Of a DNA stretch of 64,000 bases, positions 12,562 through 25,043 are shown in pieces (the stretch's first letter is position 1; the number at the start of each line of letters is the position of its first letter). This DNA is from Moniliophthora roreri (lineage: Eukaryota > Basidiomycota > Agaricomycetes > Agaricales > Marasmiaceae): NCBI GenBank assembly GCA_001466705.2, contig LATX02000123.1:310001-374000 (forward strand). Direction: 5' to 3'. Both the position numbers and the translations under genes were made by a program. The notes below the pieces were generated by a model. It worked only from the letters and a program-made list of their open reading frames with translations. It searched no databases and was not told the origin of the DNA.

Positions 12562-13329
12562 CCTTCTTGTCAATCAAAAACTTACCATAGAACAAAAATG
12601 CAAGATCTTTATGACGACAGCAGACGGTCATAACGTCCTCAATGACATGATGTTCATGCGGGTCTTAACCGACAACAACTAAGACCCTCTCGGACCACGG
12701 TCAAGCCGCCTTCATGTACGCTTTCTTCGATATGGCGCAAGTCGATGCGGAGGCCAACCGTTGAACCTCAAACTCTTTATTCTGTTATATTCCCACACCA
12801 TGGTCTAGGAACGCCATGTGAATAGCTCACATGTTTCCGCCAAAAGTCGTGGAACATCGGACGTGGTGGACTGAATTTGCGGACCTGAGGGACCGGTCGA
12901 ATGACGCTAGAAGTGACAAATATGGTTGAGTCGAGGGAACTAGTCTCGACTACTCTTGTCCAACACCTCCAATACAACGTGTCAAGGCTAGAAAGCCCGA
13001 CCTTCTGTTTAGAGACAATTGGGTCCACAGGCAGAAAGGGTGAACGATGACAAGCACGCACATCTAGGTCCACTGAAGCAGCTTCAGTTGAAAATTTTGC
13101 ACAACGATGCTCCTGACATCCGAGTGTCCATTCAGCCTAAAAGTCGAGCGAAAGGCAAGTTGAAAGCCCCAAGGTCGATTACGGTGTGGGAAGAGAGATG
13201 GGCGTGACACCTGTTTCTTGACACCTGTCCCTTGTCACCACCAAAGTCGTTCCTCACGCCTTATTTACGAACAGGTCTTGTGGACCAAAAAAAAGATGAA
13301 CTAGCTGTGAATCAGTATGTATAAGCTAG
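12562..13329. other. Upstream region of P450 copy 1, part of the segmental duplication
   Basis: No gene recognised. Much of it aligns by eye with 29.4-30.05 kb: for example the stretch ending in CATTCAGCCTAAAAGTCGAG near 13129 matches one near 30015. It is non-coding flank carried along with the P450 duplication. Confidence 0.6.
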
Positions 13330-13899
13330 TTGAGTTTGGTACATATAAGCGACCGTATTCTCACCATCTTCAGTACCAGAAACCTGCTTCTTCACCGGTA
13401 CCCCGATATCCACTTCGGCAGTTCAAGAATCAACAATTCACCTTCTGAACTACAAGCATACTCAATCACCGCACTTCGCCTCCCAGCCATCTCCCATAAC
13501 CCACACGTCTACACAACCGCGGAGCCTCACACACCAAACCAAGGGGAGCTTTATACAGCTAACCAGATTCCATCCAACGAGCTCATCACATGCCCATCAT
13601 ACACAAAACACTTCCCCACCAGCCCACCGAAGGCTTCACTTACCTCTCAAGTCATGTCAGACCACGCCATATCAACGTTCAACTGTGAACCTGAATCGCA
13701 AGACACAAGATACGGAAGCTTAAGGAAAGAGTACACCTTCATCGGAGAACCACCATCGAAGCGACTACGGGAAACTCGCGAACTTGAAGAGCCAAGCATA
13801 GTCGAGTTTGATGATAAGCCTTCGACGAGGTGCACTCCTTCACTCCATACTCGTGCCCAGAAACTCATCAAATCGACAGCCGTTCATCGAAATAGGTAG
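13330..13899 (+). other. Uncertain 189-codon open frame upstream of P450 copy 1
   Basis: An uninterrupted frame of 189 codons that starts with TTG rather than ATG. It has no recognisable domain; a basic patch (PPSKRLRETRE) could be a nuclear signal or chance. The corresponding part of the second segmental copy (30.1-30.3 kb) keeps some residues in frame (ISH, H.Y.T.EPH.PN), but in a short hand alignment amino-acid-changing differences (seven) outnumber silent ones (three), which argues against a conserved protein. I regard it as probably non-coding. Confidence 0.2.
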
Positions 13900-14159
13900 C
13901 CTTCCTTGACTGGGAGTGGGAGCAACGGCGCAGTATGATAGAAGGATGTGCAGAGGATGGGTGTGGCTGGGCCTGGATCACTACCTTTCCCTGGCAGCTC
14001 GAACTCTTCGCGGCGGCGACGGCGGATACAGCGGTTGATGTCAAGATTTGAGGTGTCGAAGTGAAGAATACTTGGGCTTCGAGAATTCTTGATCCACGCC
14101 AGAGCGAACACCAGGAATCTAGAGAAGGGAATCGGGTACGTCAGATGTAGTGGAGGCAT
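13884..14159 (-). CDS. Possible small hypothetical protein
   Basis: A 91-codon frame beginning with ATG. The N-terminus (YPIPFSRFLVFALAWI) could be a weak signal peptide or anchor, followed by a basic run of arginines near residue 45. No family is recognised and no further exon was found. It could equally be a chance frame. Confidence 0.2.
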   Translation of the reverse strand: MPPLHLTYPIPFSRFLVFALAWIKNSRSPSILHFDTSNLDINRCIRRRRREEFELPGKGSDPGPATPILCTSFYHTAPLLPLPVKEGYLFR

Positions 14160-14614
14160 AATGGATTAGAGATGTAGGTAGTTATGTTGGTATAAGATCT
14201 CCGAGGGTATAAAGGATAGAAAGGAATAGAATTTTCAAAAATCAGATAGTTCGAGGGAAGAGAATGACGAGAAAGAATGAGATGAGAGTTTACTTATGAT
14301 TTTCGACTGCCCCTGGTGTTACCTTTTCAACTTTTTAATGGTTTTCGATATAACAGAAAAGAAAAGAAGAGGGTCAACGTGCGGCCTTGACCGCGATTAC
14401 AGAAAACGCGAGGTGGACTAACATCCACAGGTCAGCAACAACAGGAAGAAAGGCAACAGGTCACTTTACCTGGACCTAGTTTCATGCAAGTTTCGATCCA
14501 AACGTCACCTCGAAAGTCGCTAAACTCCTTACCGTCGCGTGTTGTACGGTCATCCCAATAGGTGACAGCGACACCAAAGGATCCATTCAAATTCATCGGT
14601 ACGAAAAGGCTAAG
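14160..14614. other. Intergenic stretch
   Basis: No recognised gene. A-rich tracts around 14220-14370 suggest untranslated or promoter sequence. Confidence 0.4.
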
Positions 14615-15865
14615 CTAGATTGTACGAGGTTCGACGATTAACGCGTTAGTGATGGTCCGATAGGCAGCGGACAGGTCAATATAGAACATAGTTCGTAGGA
14701 CTTCGCAACCCTCTTCTGGCTTGAAAGCGGGAACGAAGACAATGAAAATGATCATTCTTCCTAGGCTAGAAAATAACATATACATGAACCACTCGAGCTA
14801 AGGCTCGATACATGTGATGTTTGTTCGAACGGAACTTGTCCGGAGATCCGTAAGCGGTGCAAGCGATACTCGGTAGTTTACGTGCTGCATCGTAGAGGCG
14901 AGCAAAACCATTAGTGGTGCCGATGCCGATGAACAAAACCATACGCGTTGCAGCCGAGAGTGCTTCGAGAATGTACAGGACCATGTCAATCGTGATCATG
15001 TAGGAATGCTTCAAAAGGTCGATGATGGCGGCCAATCGCGAAGAGATACGAGGTCTAGAGGAATAAGCCTGGATAAGAGGACCGACTAGCATCCATCCGA
15101 ACACCCAAGAGCCAAGGCCGGTAAAGGCGAGTCGAGTAAAAGTCGGAAGAGGAATACCATGGACAACCTGGAGGAAGGTGGTCATCACATCGACAACCAT
15201 GAGCCCACCTTTAGCGACGTCAACGAGATGACTGTAGCCTGATTCCATTGATGCAACGACAAAGGACAATGCGGTACCACGAGCGATCATGACAGATTGG
15301 TATGAGTGGTCGAAGAACGGGATGACCAGTTGGTGTATACTATCAAAGTCGTTTGCGTACAAGCACTGGATTGTATCGACATAGTTGTCCAGTGTCATGC
15401 TGTTCCAGAAATGCTGCATATCCCCGATAAAGGGGCCGTTCATGATGCTGAACATGTCCGGGCAGAGGTGCAAGACGATAGCGATGGGGCTAAACAGCGC
15501 AGCAAGTAGAACAAGGTGTGTCACGTTCTGCATAAAGGAGACTAGCGTATTCCTAAATGGCAAAGATAAGTATAACACACCTTTCGGCATCCCAAAGCCA
15601 AACCGGAGAAGGAAGCCAAAACTATCAAAGCCGAGTTCCAAATACCATACTCAAAGCCATTGACGAAAAGGCGAGTTGTCGTTGTTTCAAATACGAGAGG
15701 AATTGTTCGAGAAGGGCCAGGATCTTCTGGCGGTTTGAGGTAAAGGCTGTCGAGGGCCGTACGGATGTAGCCGTGTAGGGTGCCGAGGACAGAGTTGTGG
15801 GAAGGCCAGTTGATTGAGAACGTGGCCAGCGGAAATAGAGAAGTAGTTTGCGCGAGAGAGTACAT
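14615..15865 (-). CDS. Multi-pass membrane protein of unknown function
   Basis: Proposed exons: 15865 to about 15650, then an exon ending near 14810, then a last exon from about 14765 to the stop at 14615. The first intron (about 65 nt) joins FVNGFEYG to VLYLSLPFRNTL; the second joins SNKHH to a frame with another hydrophobic helix (MIIFIVFVPAF). At least six hydrophobic stretches are visible, including LVLLAALFSPIAIVLHL, WVFGWMLVGPLI, MITIDMVLYILEAL and MVLFIGIG. No signature of a transporter, P450 or GPCR family was recognised. The start is the ATG at 15865 (MYSLAQTTSLFPLATF), which could also act as a signal sequence. I cannot assign a function; the membrane location is inferred from hydrophobicity. 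Confidence 0.55.
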
Positions 15866-18483
15866 ATCCACAAGCTGTGTGGTGGTAGTTCAAAAGTTGG
15901 GAACGTGAAAAGAGCGGGCAAAGAACGCTTTATGGATTCAACGATGTGGCTGTGCAGGGCGCGACGCGTCTTACACGTGATACATAGCGCCTAACCAGCG
16001 CCTACCCTTCACGGTACCATTCTTTCGTCCTAATTTCCCACCGGGGTCCGTGTTTACGCTAGGGAAGCTTCACGGGAAAATGTATTCCGTTAATGATGCA
16101 GGGGTATTGGAAAAGCTTGCCATACGCACGAAAACGGCAGAGGTACTTGATGCCTAGGTCATCGGATATCTTGCCGAATTCCTTTGTGCCGCTATCGCCA
16201 GCTTTTATCCAATATCTCCGTTCTACTGTGAAAGACAGTGAGAGCTACGGTAGATTTCCCAACCTAAGAATAGCTCGTTGTGATGTTTGCAACAGGGCTA
16301 CGCCCAATGCCTACTAGGGTGACCAATCCGAACCCGATATTACCTTCAAGTTCGTGACTCCACCGGGTGCTTACCTCCAGGGCCTGCTCCCGTTTAGCTC
16401 GTCAGAGCAACGACTACCGTTCTCTTCCTATGCTTGAGGAGAATAGATGACGCAAGATGAACAAGGACGCTCGGTTTCAATCGAGTACCAGGTGCCAGCT
16501 CAATGAGGATCCTCAGAAACGTCGAGAAGATCCCAAGGACATGTGCCCGACTTCTTGAGCTCTTTGCATCCCACGAGTCGATTCTACCAACACCTTCCGA
16601 TGACCAGAATCCAAGGGACTGTTTGGTGGTCACCGAAAAACGCCGAGCGATAAACTGCACACGAACATTGAATCGTGTAAGCCTGTTTTAGTCTTCAAAT
16701 CGCTGCGCGGCCCCCACTGACGTCTGAACTTCGGATCATGTACGTCGTCGCATTGACTGACCGTCGACCAGCTCGCGTAGGTGTGTCTTCTATGATCGAC
16801 CTGACTTTCCACTGCTGTTGCCTCCCGTATACGTGGCCTGATTTGTGCGTTTTCCCCCGAATCCCTGGCATTTGTAAGTTCAACGGGCGTACGAAATAGA
16901 CTCATTCCGTGAGCCTTACAGTACTATGTCAGAAATAGAATTTAAAACGTACATCTTTGCTTTGCCCGGTCCCGCAATCAAGCAGACACGTTCTGATGTC
17001 AGGTCCCATTCATAAGTCGTAAGTTCAGGTCCAGAGTCCTATTCTGTTGTTCGCGTCACACTACATCTTGATTCCTGATTGACATGGCCATAGGTTTTTT
17101 TAATATTGGTCGAGATCGAGGACTTTGATTGAGCAATAACAACGTCCGAACTAGGGCGGGGAGGAGGGGGTGCAAGCAAGCACTGCAGTCGAAGGAACCG
17201 TAAGGAGGCAGTAGCCCGGAGGTAATTGTGTACGGGGAGATAACGGCGATCGACTCCGCTGCCCGAGTAAATGGGCAAAATGAAAAAATAGATCCATTGG
17301 GACAAATCCAGCAAGCGGCCAAGGATTGCAAGGACAAGCTAGAAGACGCCTCTACTCCACAGATGAGAGCCCCGTTGCTGCCGGCAGGGCGGAATTAACG
17401 ACGTACAGATAGCCCACTCTAACGTCTTCTTATCTCTTTCTTCGCGTTAGGTTCGGTTATCCGACAAGGTCGACGCCATGCGTGCCTCATCCATGGCATC
17501 AGCATCAGACTGACCTTGTTTTCAAGCAAGTATCAGCAAATCATTCACGACGTCTAGCACCCCGGGAAAGTACCTGATTTAAGGGCGACCGCCCATACGT
17601 ATCCATAGCCTGGGCCCAATCACTAGTTGGACGGGCGGAGTGGTGATTTTCCCGACGCCGGAATATCGCTTCCCTTGCACAGATTGACGCGAACTAAGCA
17701 TGAAATGACTTAGGGACAAGGGCAAGGTACGCAAGTCATGATTATGACGGATGGAATGTGGCAAGAATGTGATGTTGTATTCCGTTTGAATTTCGCACGA
17801 GTCGAGATAATGCACAATAGGGGTGACAAGGATAATGCAATGAATCACGCCGAAAGGGTAGAGTGCGAATGTAACCGATATCGTGGCTGTGGGCAGCCTC
17901 CTTTCTGAAGATAAGGAAGATATCGAGCAAGGGTCGTCGAGGAAACAGATACAGGTGCGGACAGCTTGAACTGTTTCCGAGTGGTCTTAGCAGATACCAG
18001 AGAAAATCGTCATGCATGATTCATGGTAACCTCTTCCAGAAGCGCAAATCTCGTTAGTCTTCCCAGTGCCTTGCGAATTTTTCCAGCTCCTTGTCCAAGA
18101 ATACTTTACATCCCGAGTCGGAAATCGTTTTTAGGCGGCGTTTACAGGGAGTTGAGTCCAAGTTGAGTCAAGGGCGGTGCAGATCTGACTGAGGCGTTTA
18201 GTCGACGTCGGCATAGTGTCTAGAATCAGGGCACAGGCCAGGATCAAAACCTTAGTACCCGGGCGGAATCAGATTTGAATACTTCCAAACGGAGTAATCA
18301 CAACCGAGGTCAGGACTCAACAACACCTGTCAGTCAAAATAAAAGGAACCCAAATCATGACTTTCTTGGTTGCTCGGGCTTCCCTTCCTTTTTCTCTAGA
18401 CTTGCTCATCAAGCTCGACGGCGAAGAGCTCATTTTTCATCTCTTCCTCAACGCCATCGACAACAACGAGTACCCCGGCCACG
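15866..18483. other. 2.6-kb stretch without a recognised gene
   Basis: Only short frames on both strands (up to about 93 codons), none with a domain, and no credible chain of exons was found. The part next to 18484 probably holds the GT2 promoter and 5' UTR. Unlike 38-47 kb, CpG dinucleotides are common here, so it is not part of a methylated repeat block. Confidence 0.4.
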
Positions 18484-21400
18484 ATGTCGACACCACCTTC
18501 TCCATCAGCATCTTCCACGTTCCTTCGCCCTAATCCTCCTTTGACACGGATTCCATCACACCCTTCTCCCCTTGGAAACGCTGTCCGTCCTTCACCGGAC
18601 GCCATCACCATCGAGAACGCTGACTACGATGCTTTCGATGCTCTTCTTCACAGTATCTTTGCACATACGCAGTCTTCCTCCTTCAGCCAAGCAGGAGGCG
18701 CAGTATGTCTCCGTGTCGAGTCTACAGTAGGCAAAGATGGTCTTTTCCGTGTGTTCCCGTACGAAGCGACACCCGACTTGGTCAAGTTTGAAGAGAATGT
18801 ACGAAGGTTGAATCCCGCGGTTGCAGTCAAGTTGAAGGGAGCAGCCGTCCATGCTGTTTTGACGCGCATCATTGAAAATGGTATGTCGATATTCTATTCA
18901 AAAACAAAAAGGCAAAATATTAACAGTAGTCGTTCGTAGAGCGTTCAATTCCTCTGGAATCGAACACTCACATCCAGATCATCTCTAATATGTCAGAACT
19001 CCCGTCAGCCGAAAAGGACCAGCGAGCAGCATTCATTGCCGATCCACAGGATCTCTGCCTCGTCTTGTGGTCTTTTGGTTCTTCCAACGATGACGGTGTA
19101 GCCGAAGTCGTCGACCTATGCAAAGAAATGGAAGAAAAACTCATCAAATACGTCTGGCGAACACGAGGTGTCCCAAAACGTGGACCTCCATCGTACTCTG
19201 TTATCTCTAATGCAGGTACAACAATACATACTCGGGAGAACTCTCAAGTCGATCTCTTTGACCGAAATGAGCCTGTCGTCTCCGGTCCACTTGGTATGGA
19301 GGGTGTTGACCGGAGCGCGGCCCTCACGCACCGATTTGGAGAGGTGCCTGAGACCAAGGAGAAGGAAGAGGTCAAGACTACCGTGACGCAGCCCAAAAAG
19401 AAGAACAAATGGAATCCGCTCGGGTGGTGGAAGCTTTCGTCGCCGACGCCTACCGACGCCGAGAAGGAAGGAAATGATGAGAAGCGCAAGCATGTGCTCT
19501 TAGGACCGTTCTATGCCGGAACTGGTGCTGGCCTTGCTCTCTGTAGGTCCTTTCCTCGCACTGACGTCGAGCAAATGCTAAGCGTTCATTCTTAGATTTC
19601 ATCACATCCGGTATTTCTGTGCTTGTCGAGGAGTACATCCTTGACGGTGTCGCGTCCCGGTTTGCTTTGATCGTCGTTCTCCCGGTTATCTACGCTGTCT
19701 CTATTGTATGTTCTTCGTACTATCTTCCGGAACGAACCTTCTAACGCATATTCTCCACAGTTCTTCTGCCTCCAACTCGTTGGAAACCTTTCACTCATTT
19801 TCGGTCCCGTCGCCCAGTATCATGAAAACTCGGTATACTACTCCGCCTTACCACCACCTGCCGACCCAGAGGTGGATAACAACCTCCCACACATTACGAT
19901 TCAGTTGCCAGTATACAAGGAAAGTTTAGAGCTGACTATGTGCGTCTCTTCCTCGTAGATTCTGCGGCCATATTGCTGATAACAGATAACACAGTGCCCC
20001 GTCCATTTTCTCGATCAAGAAGGCTATGCAGACGTACGCACGTCAAGGAGGAACATCTGCCATCTTCGTATGTGACGACGGTTTGAGGCTTATCTCGGAA
20101 AAGGACAGGTTTGTCTGATTCCCGTCGTCAATGTCAACATTTTACGAAACTGACTCGTCATTCACGTCTAGAAATGAACGTATTCAATTCTATGCCAATC
20201 ACAATATCGGATGGGTTGCTCGTCCGCGTCATGATAGCAAGGAAGGCGGGTTCAAGCGTCGCGGCAAGTTCAAGAAGGCTAGCAAGTAAGTTCCATGCTA
20301 CATTACCGAGATTCGAACTCATTATATGCCCAGCATGAATTACGGTCTAACTCTCTCCATGAAACTCGAGCGCCACCTCCAGATTCTCCTCGAATCCCAA
20401 GAAGAGAGGGATAGCGGAGAGGATCTCGAAGAAAAGGCTATGAACCTCGCTATCGAAGAGATTTACCGTGAGAGCGGGTACAAGTTCAAGCCAGAAGCAT
20501 CTCACCCCTCTTCGCTTCGTATGGGTGCTATCATCTTGATTATTGATGCCGATACCATTGTGCCCGAGGATTGCTTCAGAGATGCGGCAAGAGAGATGTT
20601 CGGCAAGGGTGGCGAGAGTGTTGGTATCATTCAACATGAAAGTGGTATGTCTTCTCCCATCACTGTTGTACCCATGCAAAAGCGCTTACTTTTGATCAGA
20701 CGTCATGCAAGTCGCACACCACTACTTTGAAAACGGTATCACCCACTTCACGCGTCGTATCAACAAGTGTATCTCTTATGGATGCGCTAACGGTGAGGTG
20801 GCTCCCTTCGTCGGACATAATGCTTTCCTGCGATGGTCGGCGGTGCAAGATGCCGGTTTCCTCGATCCTTATGACTTTGATGAGGCCAAGGCTCGCGCTG
20901 CTGCCGGTGCTGAGGGAGGCGAAGTGATGGCTCCTGAAAGGAAGATGTGGTCCGAAAGTAACGTGTCGGAAGATTTCGACTTGGCTTTGAGGTTACTGTT
21001 GAAGGGATACACCCTCCGCTGGGCAACCTACTCCAATGGAGGCTTCAAAGAAGGTGTATCGCTCACGGTTGTCGATGAGTTGGCTAGGTGGCAAAAGTAT
21101 GCATACGGTAAGACCCTTATCTCTCTTAGACTTGCCCGAATTGAGCACTCACGATTGCTTGTTTAGGCTGTGACGAAATCATCTTCAACCCGCTCATTCA
21201 ATGGTGGCGTAAGGGACCTATCTCGAAGCAGCTTAGTGGTTTCTTGATGTCCAAAGCACCCGTGCACTACAAGATCGGAATGACAAGTTGTATGTACCTC
21301 TCTACATCCACACCCCCGAGATGACCGTTAACACCAATGTGCTGCGCAGATATGTTCTCGTACTACGGTATCGCCGCCGCCACAGTTGGATCCATTCTCA

Positions 21401-22208
21401 ACTACCTCCTGCTTGGGTTGGCACCTAACCTGGATCGGTTCTACTTGAAGAGTTTCGAGATCTTGCTCGCTTGTGTGGTTGTTTTCCCTGGTCTTGGTAA
21501 TATCGGTTTCACGCTCCTCGAATACCGAATTGGCCACCGGTCCCTACTAGGCGCAGTCGTCGAGAACCTTCGATGGGTACCTTTCTTTGTCTTCTTCTTC
21601 GGTGGTCTGTCGATCCACTTGTCCACGGCTATCCTCGCGCATATATTCTCATATGACATGACCTGGGGATCGACAGGTAAGGAAGTGGAGAAGTCTACCT
21701 TCTGGATTGAAGTGCCGAGGATCTTGAGGAACTTCCGTCTATCGTTCACGATTTGCATTATGATCATTGCTATGATGATTATTATGTCGACGGATTTGAT
21801 ACCTTTCGAGTATCAGATTCCAGGATGGAACTGGGCTTTGATTATCCCTGTTAGTTTGGTCGTCGGATGCCATGCCTTGGTTCCGGTGAGTATTTCTTTC
21901 TTGTTCTTGCTTTCGTCGGAGATGAGCCCGGTGCAACGCCGGTCATGCCGTCTCGGGGACAAAGGCGACAATCATTCCATCTCACCTCACCACGTCAAGC
22001 GACATTCTCGCTGTGGTGCCTGTCCTGGTGCCTTGGGCCTGTTCTCGTCTCTCTCTATCAGCCCTCAGGGCTCATTCAGTCGGGCGCTTTTCTTTCTCAC
22101 TTCATTGCCCCTACCTATTCACTATTGACTACCGATGACCATGAGCTGACTAGTTCCCAATTCGAACAGATTGTCTTGAACCCCTGGTTGATGAAGTTCT
22201 CGTATTAA
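18484..22208 (+). CDS. Fungal family-2 glycosyltransferase (ZtGT2-like)
   Basis: A large gene with about ten short introns; the first (from 18883) joins RIIEN to ERSIPLESN and the last (about 21884-22170) joins CHALVP to IVLNPWLMKFSY. The catalytic region reads in order ITIQLPVYKESLELT, FVCDDGLRL, LIIDADTIVPEDCF (the D-x-D-like metal site), SEDFDLALRLLLKGY (catalytic E-D) and ARWQKYAYGCDE (the Q-x-x-x-W equivalent, here diverged). About two helices precede the catalytic core (VLLGPFYAGTGAGLALYFI; FALIVVLPVIYAVSIFF) and several follow it. This layout matches the type-2 glycosyltransferase conserved in filamentous fungi and required for hyphal growth on surfaces in Zymoseptoria and Fusarium; the product polysaccharide is unknown. 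It is not a chitin synthase: the usual Q-R-R-R-W is absent. It should lie in the plasma or Golgi membrane. Confidence 0.88.
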
Positions 22209-23045
22209 ACTGTCGAGCGGTACACGCAATGGCATCACAGCTGTCGATCCGTCCTTCAAGCTATGTACCATCTGTTTTATGCTGGTGCGGTGACATCGCA
22301 TCTGCCACCTTCCCTCGCATTCCTTCCTTTGCATATCCGGCCGCCGAAAAACACTACAGCTTCCGTTCATTTGTTCCGTTGTGCACGATGAACCTTTTCT
22401 TTTGCGTCTCCTCATCACATCATCATTAATATTGTACATTTCACTGCAATTTCCTCTTTAATTATTCATGGATGCTGTCGTTACTTGTTATTTCTTGGGT
22501 TCCTTGTTTTCAAATCCTTGGACTTTGCAGCGTCTCAATCGCAATGACACGCCCAGCACTTGACATCATATTTAGAGAGATATGTTATGTTTCTGAATCA
22601 TCTAACTACCAAGCCACTATTTGTATATATTCACGTCAAGTCCCGATTGCAGCTGTCGAACCAATCTTGTTGTACTTAATTTAAGTAATGCACTGTCTTT
22701 ACGCCTTGACTATTAGCGCCCGCGTGGGCGTCATTCCTTCTTTCTTTCTTCCACCATCATCAACTTCCCAAGCACCCAAAGCACATAGGCGAGTATCTTG
22801 ATCTCTCTTCCGTTGCAGAAGGTTTGTCTTTTTGGCTGTCATCTAACGAGTAAAACGGGCCCTTGGATCCCAGAAGAGTTCAAAATCTCGATTTAAGTTG
22901 CTTACTATCTACCCCTAGGCTTATCTAAGTGGATGCTGATCGCTTCGTTTTGCAAGACGTAGAATAAGGGAAATGCCCTGACTGGCCTTCAAGAACGGTA
23001 ACGAACCGAATTTTACTCGTGGTATTAGACTGCTAACATCTCGCC
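22209..23045. other. Intergenic, T-rich 3' flank of the GT2 gene
   Basis: Pyrimidine-rich sequence consistent with a 3' UTR up to about 22680, then the upstream region of the next gene. No coding region is supported. Confidence 0.45.
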
Positions 23046-24787
23046 ATGGTTTATAGACCCGGAGTGGGCGCAGTTTTGCTGAACTCGACCCGGAACTTTT
23101 CAAGTTGGGGAATCCGCAGGTTTTGGGCAGCCAACGACCAAAAAGGACTTCGGATGTTGGCGGTGGCGACGAGGTGCCGGAAGACGAAAGCTTGCAACCC
23201 TCCACGTCCCATCCTCACACTGGTGTCATTCCATCGAAAAGGAAGACGGATGATGAAGCCCGGCCGCCGACATCGAGAAGCACGAAAAAAAGCCAAAGTC
23301 GCCAACCTTAGATTCAATCAACACTTCGACCTTTCAGCCTTTACTCTTCGGCGTGAAGAGAAGATCCAGACATACCTCGAGCAGCCTTTTCCTGATGACC
23401 GACGACTTAGCATGGCGCAAAACATTTCCAGATCTACTCGAGGGCCCACTGAGGCAGATATGAATCCTCAAGTCGAAAAACAGCTACGGGAGATTGTTTA
23501 TTCGGAGAACTTGATGGACGAGCTTATCAAGGCGCTCGAGAATCTGACCGCTTACCGGTCTTTGGCCAACATGACCGTTAGTCCCCGAAACAGTGAAGAA
23601 GTGGCCGTCATCCAGCTTTTTAATCCCAAGGTGACTGGACTACATCTTTCGACAGTAGCAGGCTCGGAAGGTGGAGTAGCCGACCACATTGTCCACAGAT
23701 TTCTTGGGCCTACCGTCGTGCTCCTTCAAATGCTTCAGGATATCAGTAACTCTTCTGGTAGCAAGAAGGTTCCTTTATCGCTGCCTGGCACTTACTCTAT
23801 TACCTCCTTCTCTGGGAGCCGCGACGAGTCCATACCTGATCGTGGACTTAAGCGAATGAGGGACTTGGGTTCAACAGTACTTTCAATAACAGAAAAAGGC
23901 GCAAAGGTTGCAAACGATGTCAAGGCGGTGAAAGGCAAGACAGCTGCGACAGATGCAAGCAGGACACTGGTCGAATTTCCGAAGCTAGTTGAAATCAAGT
24001 CGCCCAACTCGCTGACAAAGGAGACTTGTAGGGAACTAATCCTTGCTGCGCTTCAGTACTGCCACAGTAGTCGGCACTGCATCCTACCTGTACTATTTCG
24101 ATGGAAGACCATCTCTGATGGTGGAACCCTGGACAAGGTTTCAAAGATGCTGACACAGGTGAACCTTCTGTTGAATTCATTCACTCTGTTTTATCGGTCA
24201 TATACCAGATCTGGCAACAGATGGTCACTCTCGACGTCCACTACAACATTCTCAGTTCGTTCAATACCACTATCTTCACCTTACGATGTGTGGAACATCC
24301 TCGCCGTCTCTATATATTGCGACAATATGATTATGGAGAAGTCACGCTAAAGCATTTCTTGGCTTTCCAGGCACTATCAGTCGGGTTGATACAGCTTCCA
24401 AGGACGGCGCTGCCTGAACTACCAGCTGATGTCGCTGAACGGCTTGCTCACATAGAACGGCACTTAGATGCCGGGGAACCCATAGCTTACTGTGGTTGGG
24501 ACCAAAGGTTCTGTATCGTAGTGTAACCCCTACCAAAATACAGTGCTCATGACGGTTCTTTTCCTAGATTTGCCGCGCCCAAAAACATCGATCAGGCCCT
24601 AGCATCATATTTACCACCACCTCCATCAGTACTCATTGGCACTTCGACTGGAGCAGACCCTTACACTCCCCACGCTACTCGACTTGTCGGTTCACCCTCT
24701 GCTGGAAGTCCCACGCCGCGAGCTCTAGATACCACTATAACATTGGAAAACCCCCGACGTTCTCGCCGCCCGGAATTCTCAAGCTGA
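23046..24787 (+). CDS. Orphan gene, product unknown
   Basis: A long open frame starts with an ATG at 23046. The protein-like part runs from about 23330 (LRREEKIQTYLEQPFPDD) to about 24150, with no known domain. From about 24150 a second frame takes over (EPSVEFIHSVLSVIYQIWQQ) and runs to about 24526. A further intron (donor GTAACC at about 24527) leads to a proline- and serine-rich tail (YLPPPPS; PRRSRRPEFSS) ending at 24787. The 5' end is unclear: between 23061 and 23311 another frame looks more protein-like (ELDPELFKLGNPQV; SKRKTDDEARPPTSRS) and would need a splice at the TTATAG before 23061, but I found no matching upstream start codon. The mid-gene frame change may be an intron or a frameshift. 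Best read as a species- or lineage-restricted gene. Confidence 0.5.
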
Positions 24788-25043
24788 GGATACCATTAGA
24801 AACATCTGCACAAAACGGAACCAAAGACTCACTGTGGCCCTCTCCACATTACATCCTAGCCAATACACTGCCACTTCCTCACCCAATCCCAATTCAGTCC
24901 AAAGCTTCCAACTCGTCTCGTTCTGGATTTGTTCCTATGCCTGATATTTCCCACTGCGCTTCCACCATGGGCCTCATTCATGATTTTTCACTGTCACTAT
25001 AGAGTATCTTAATTATTATTATGTGAATTATTGATTCGGAAAT

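Larger units (their letters stand above)
9836..13660. repeat. Segmental duplication, copy 1 (P450 + esterase 5' end + flank)
   Basis: This segment corresponds, in the same order and orientation, to about 26728-30310. It spans the first coding exon of the carboxylesterase, the whole P450 gene and about 1.1 kb upstream of the P450. The match is visible in both coding and non-coding parts. Borders are approximate because they were judged by eye. Confidence 0.8.

Noticed and set aside
13330..13899. A conserved protein upstream of P450 copy 1
   Set aside because: It lacks an ATG at the frame start, and in a short hand comparison with the duplicate amino-acid-changing differences outnumber silent ones; kept only as an uncertain frame.
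18484..22208. Chitin synthase
   Set aside because: The Q-R-R-R-W and other chitin synthase motifs are absent; the layout fits the ZtGT2-like family.
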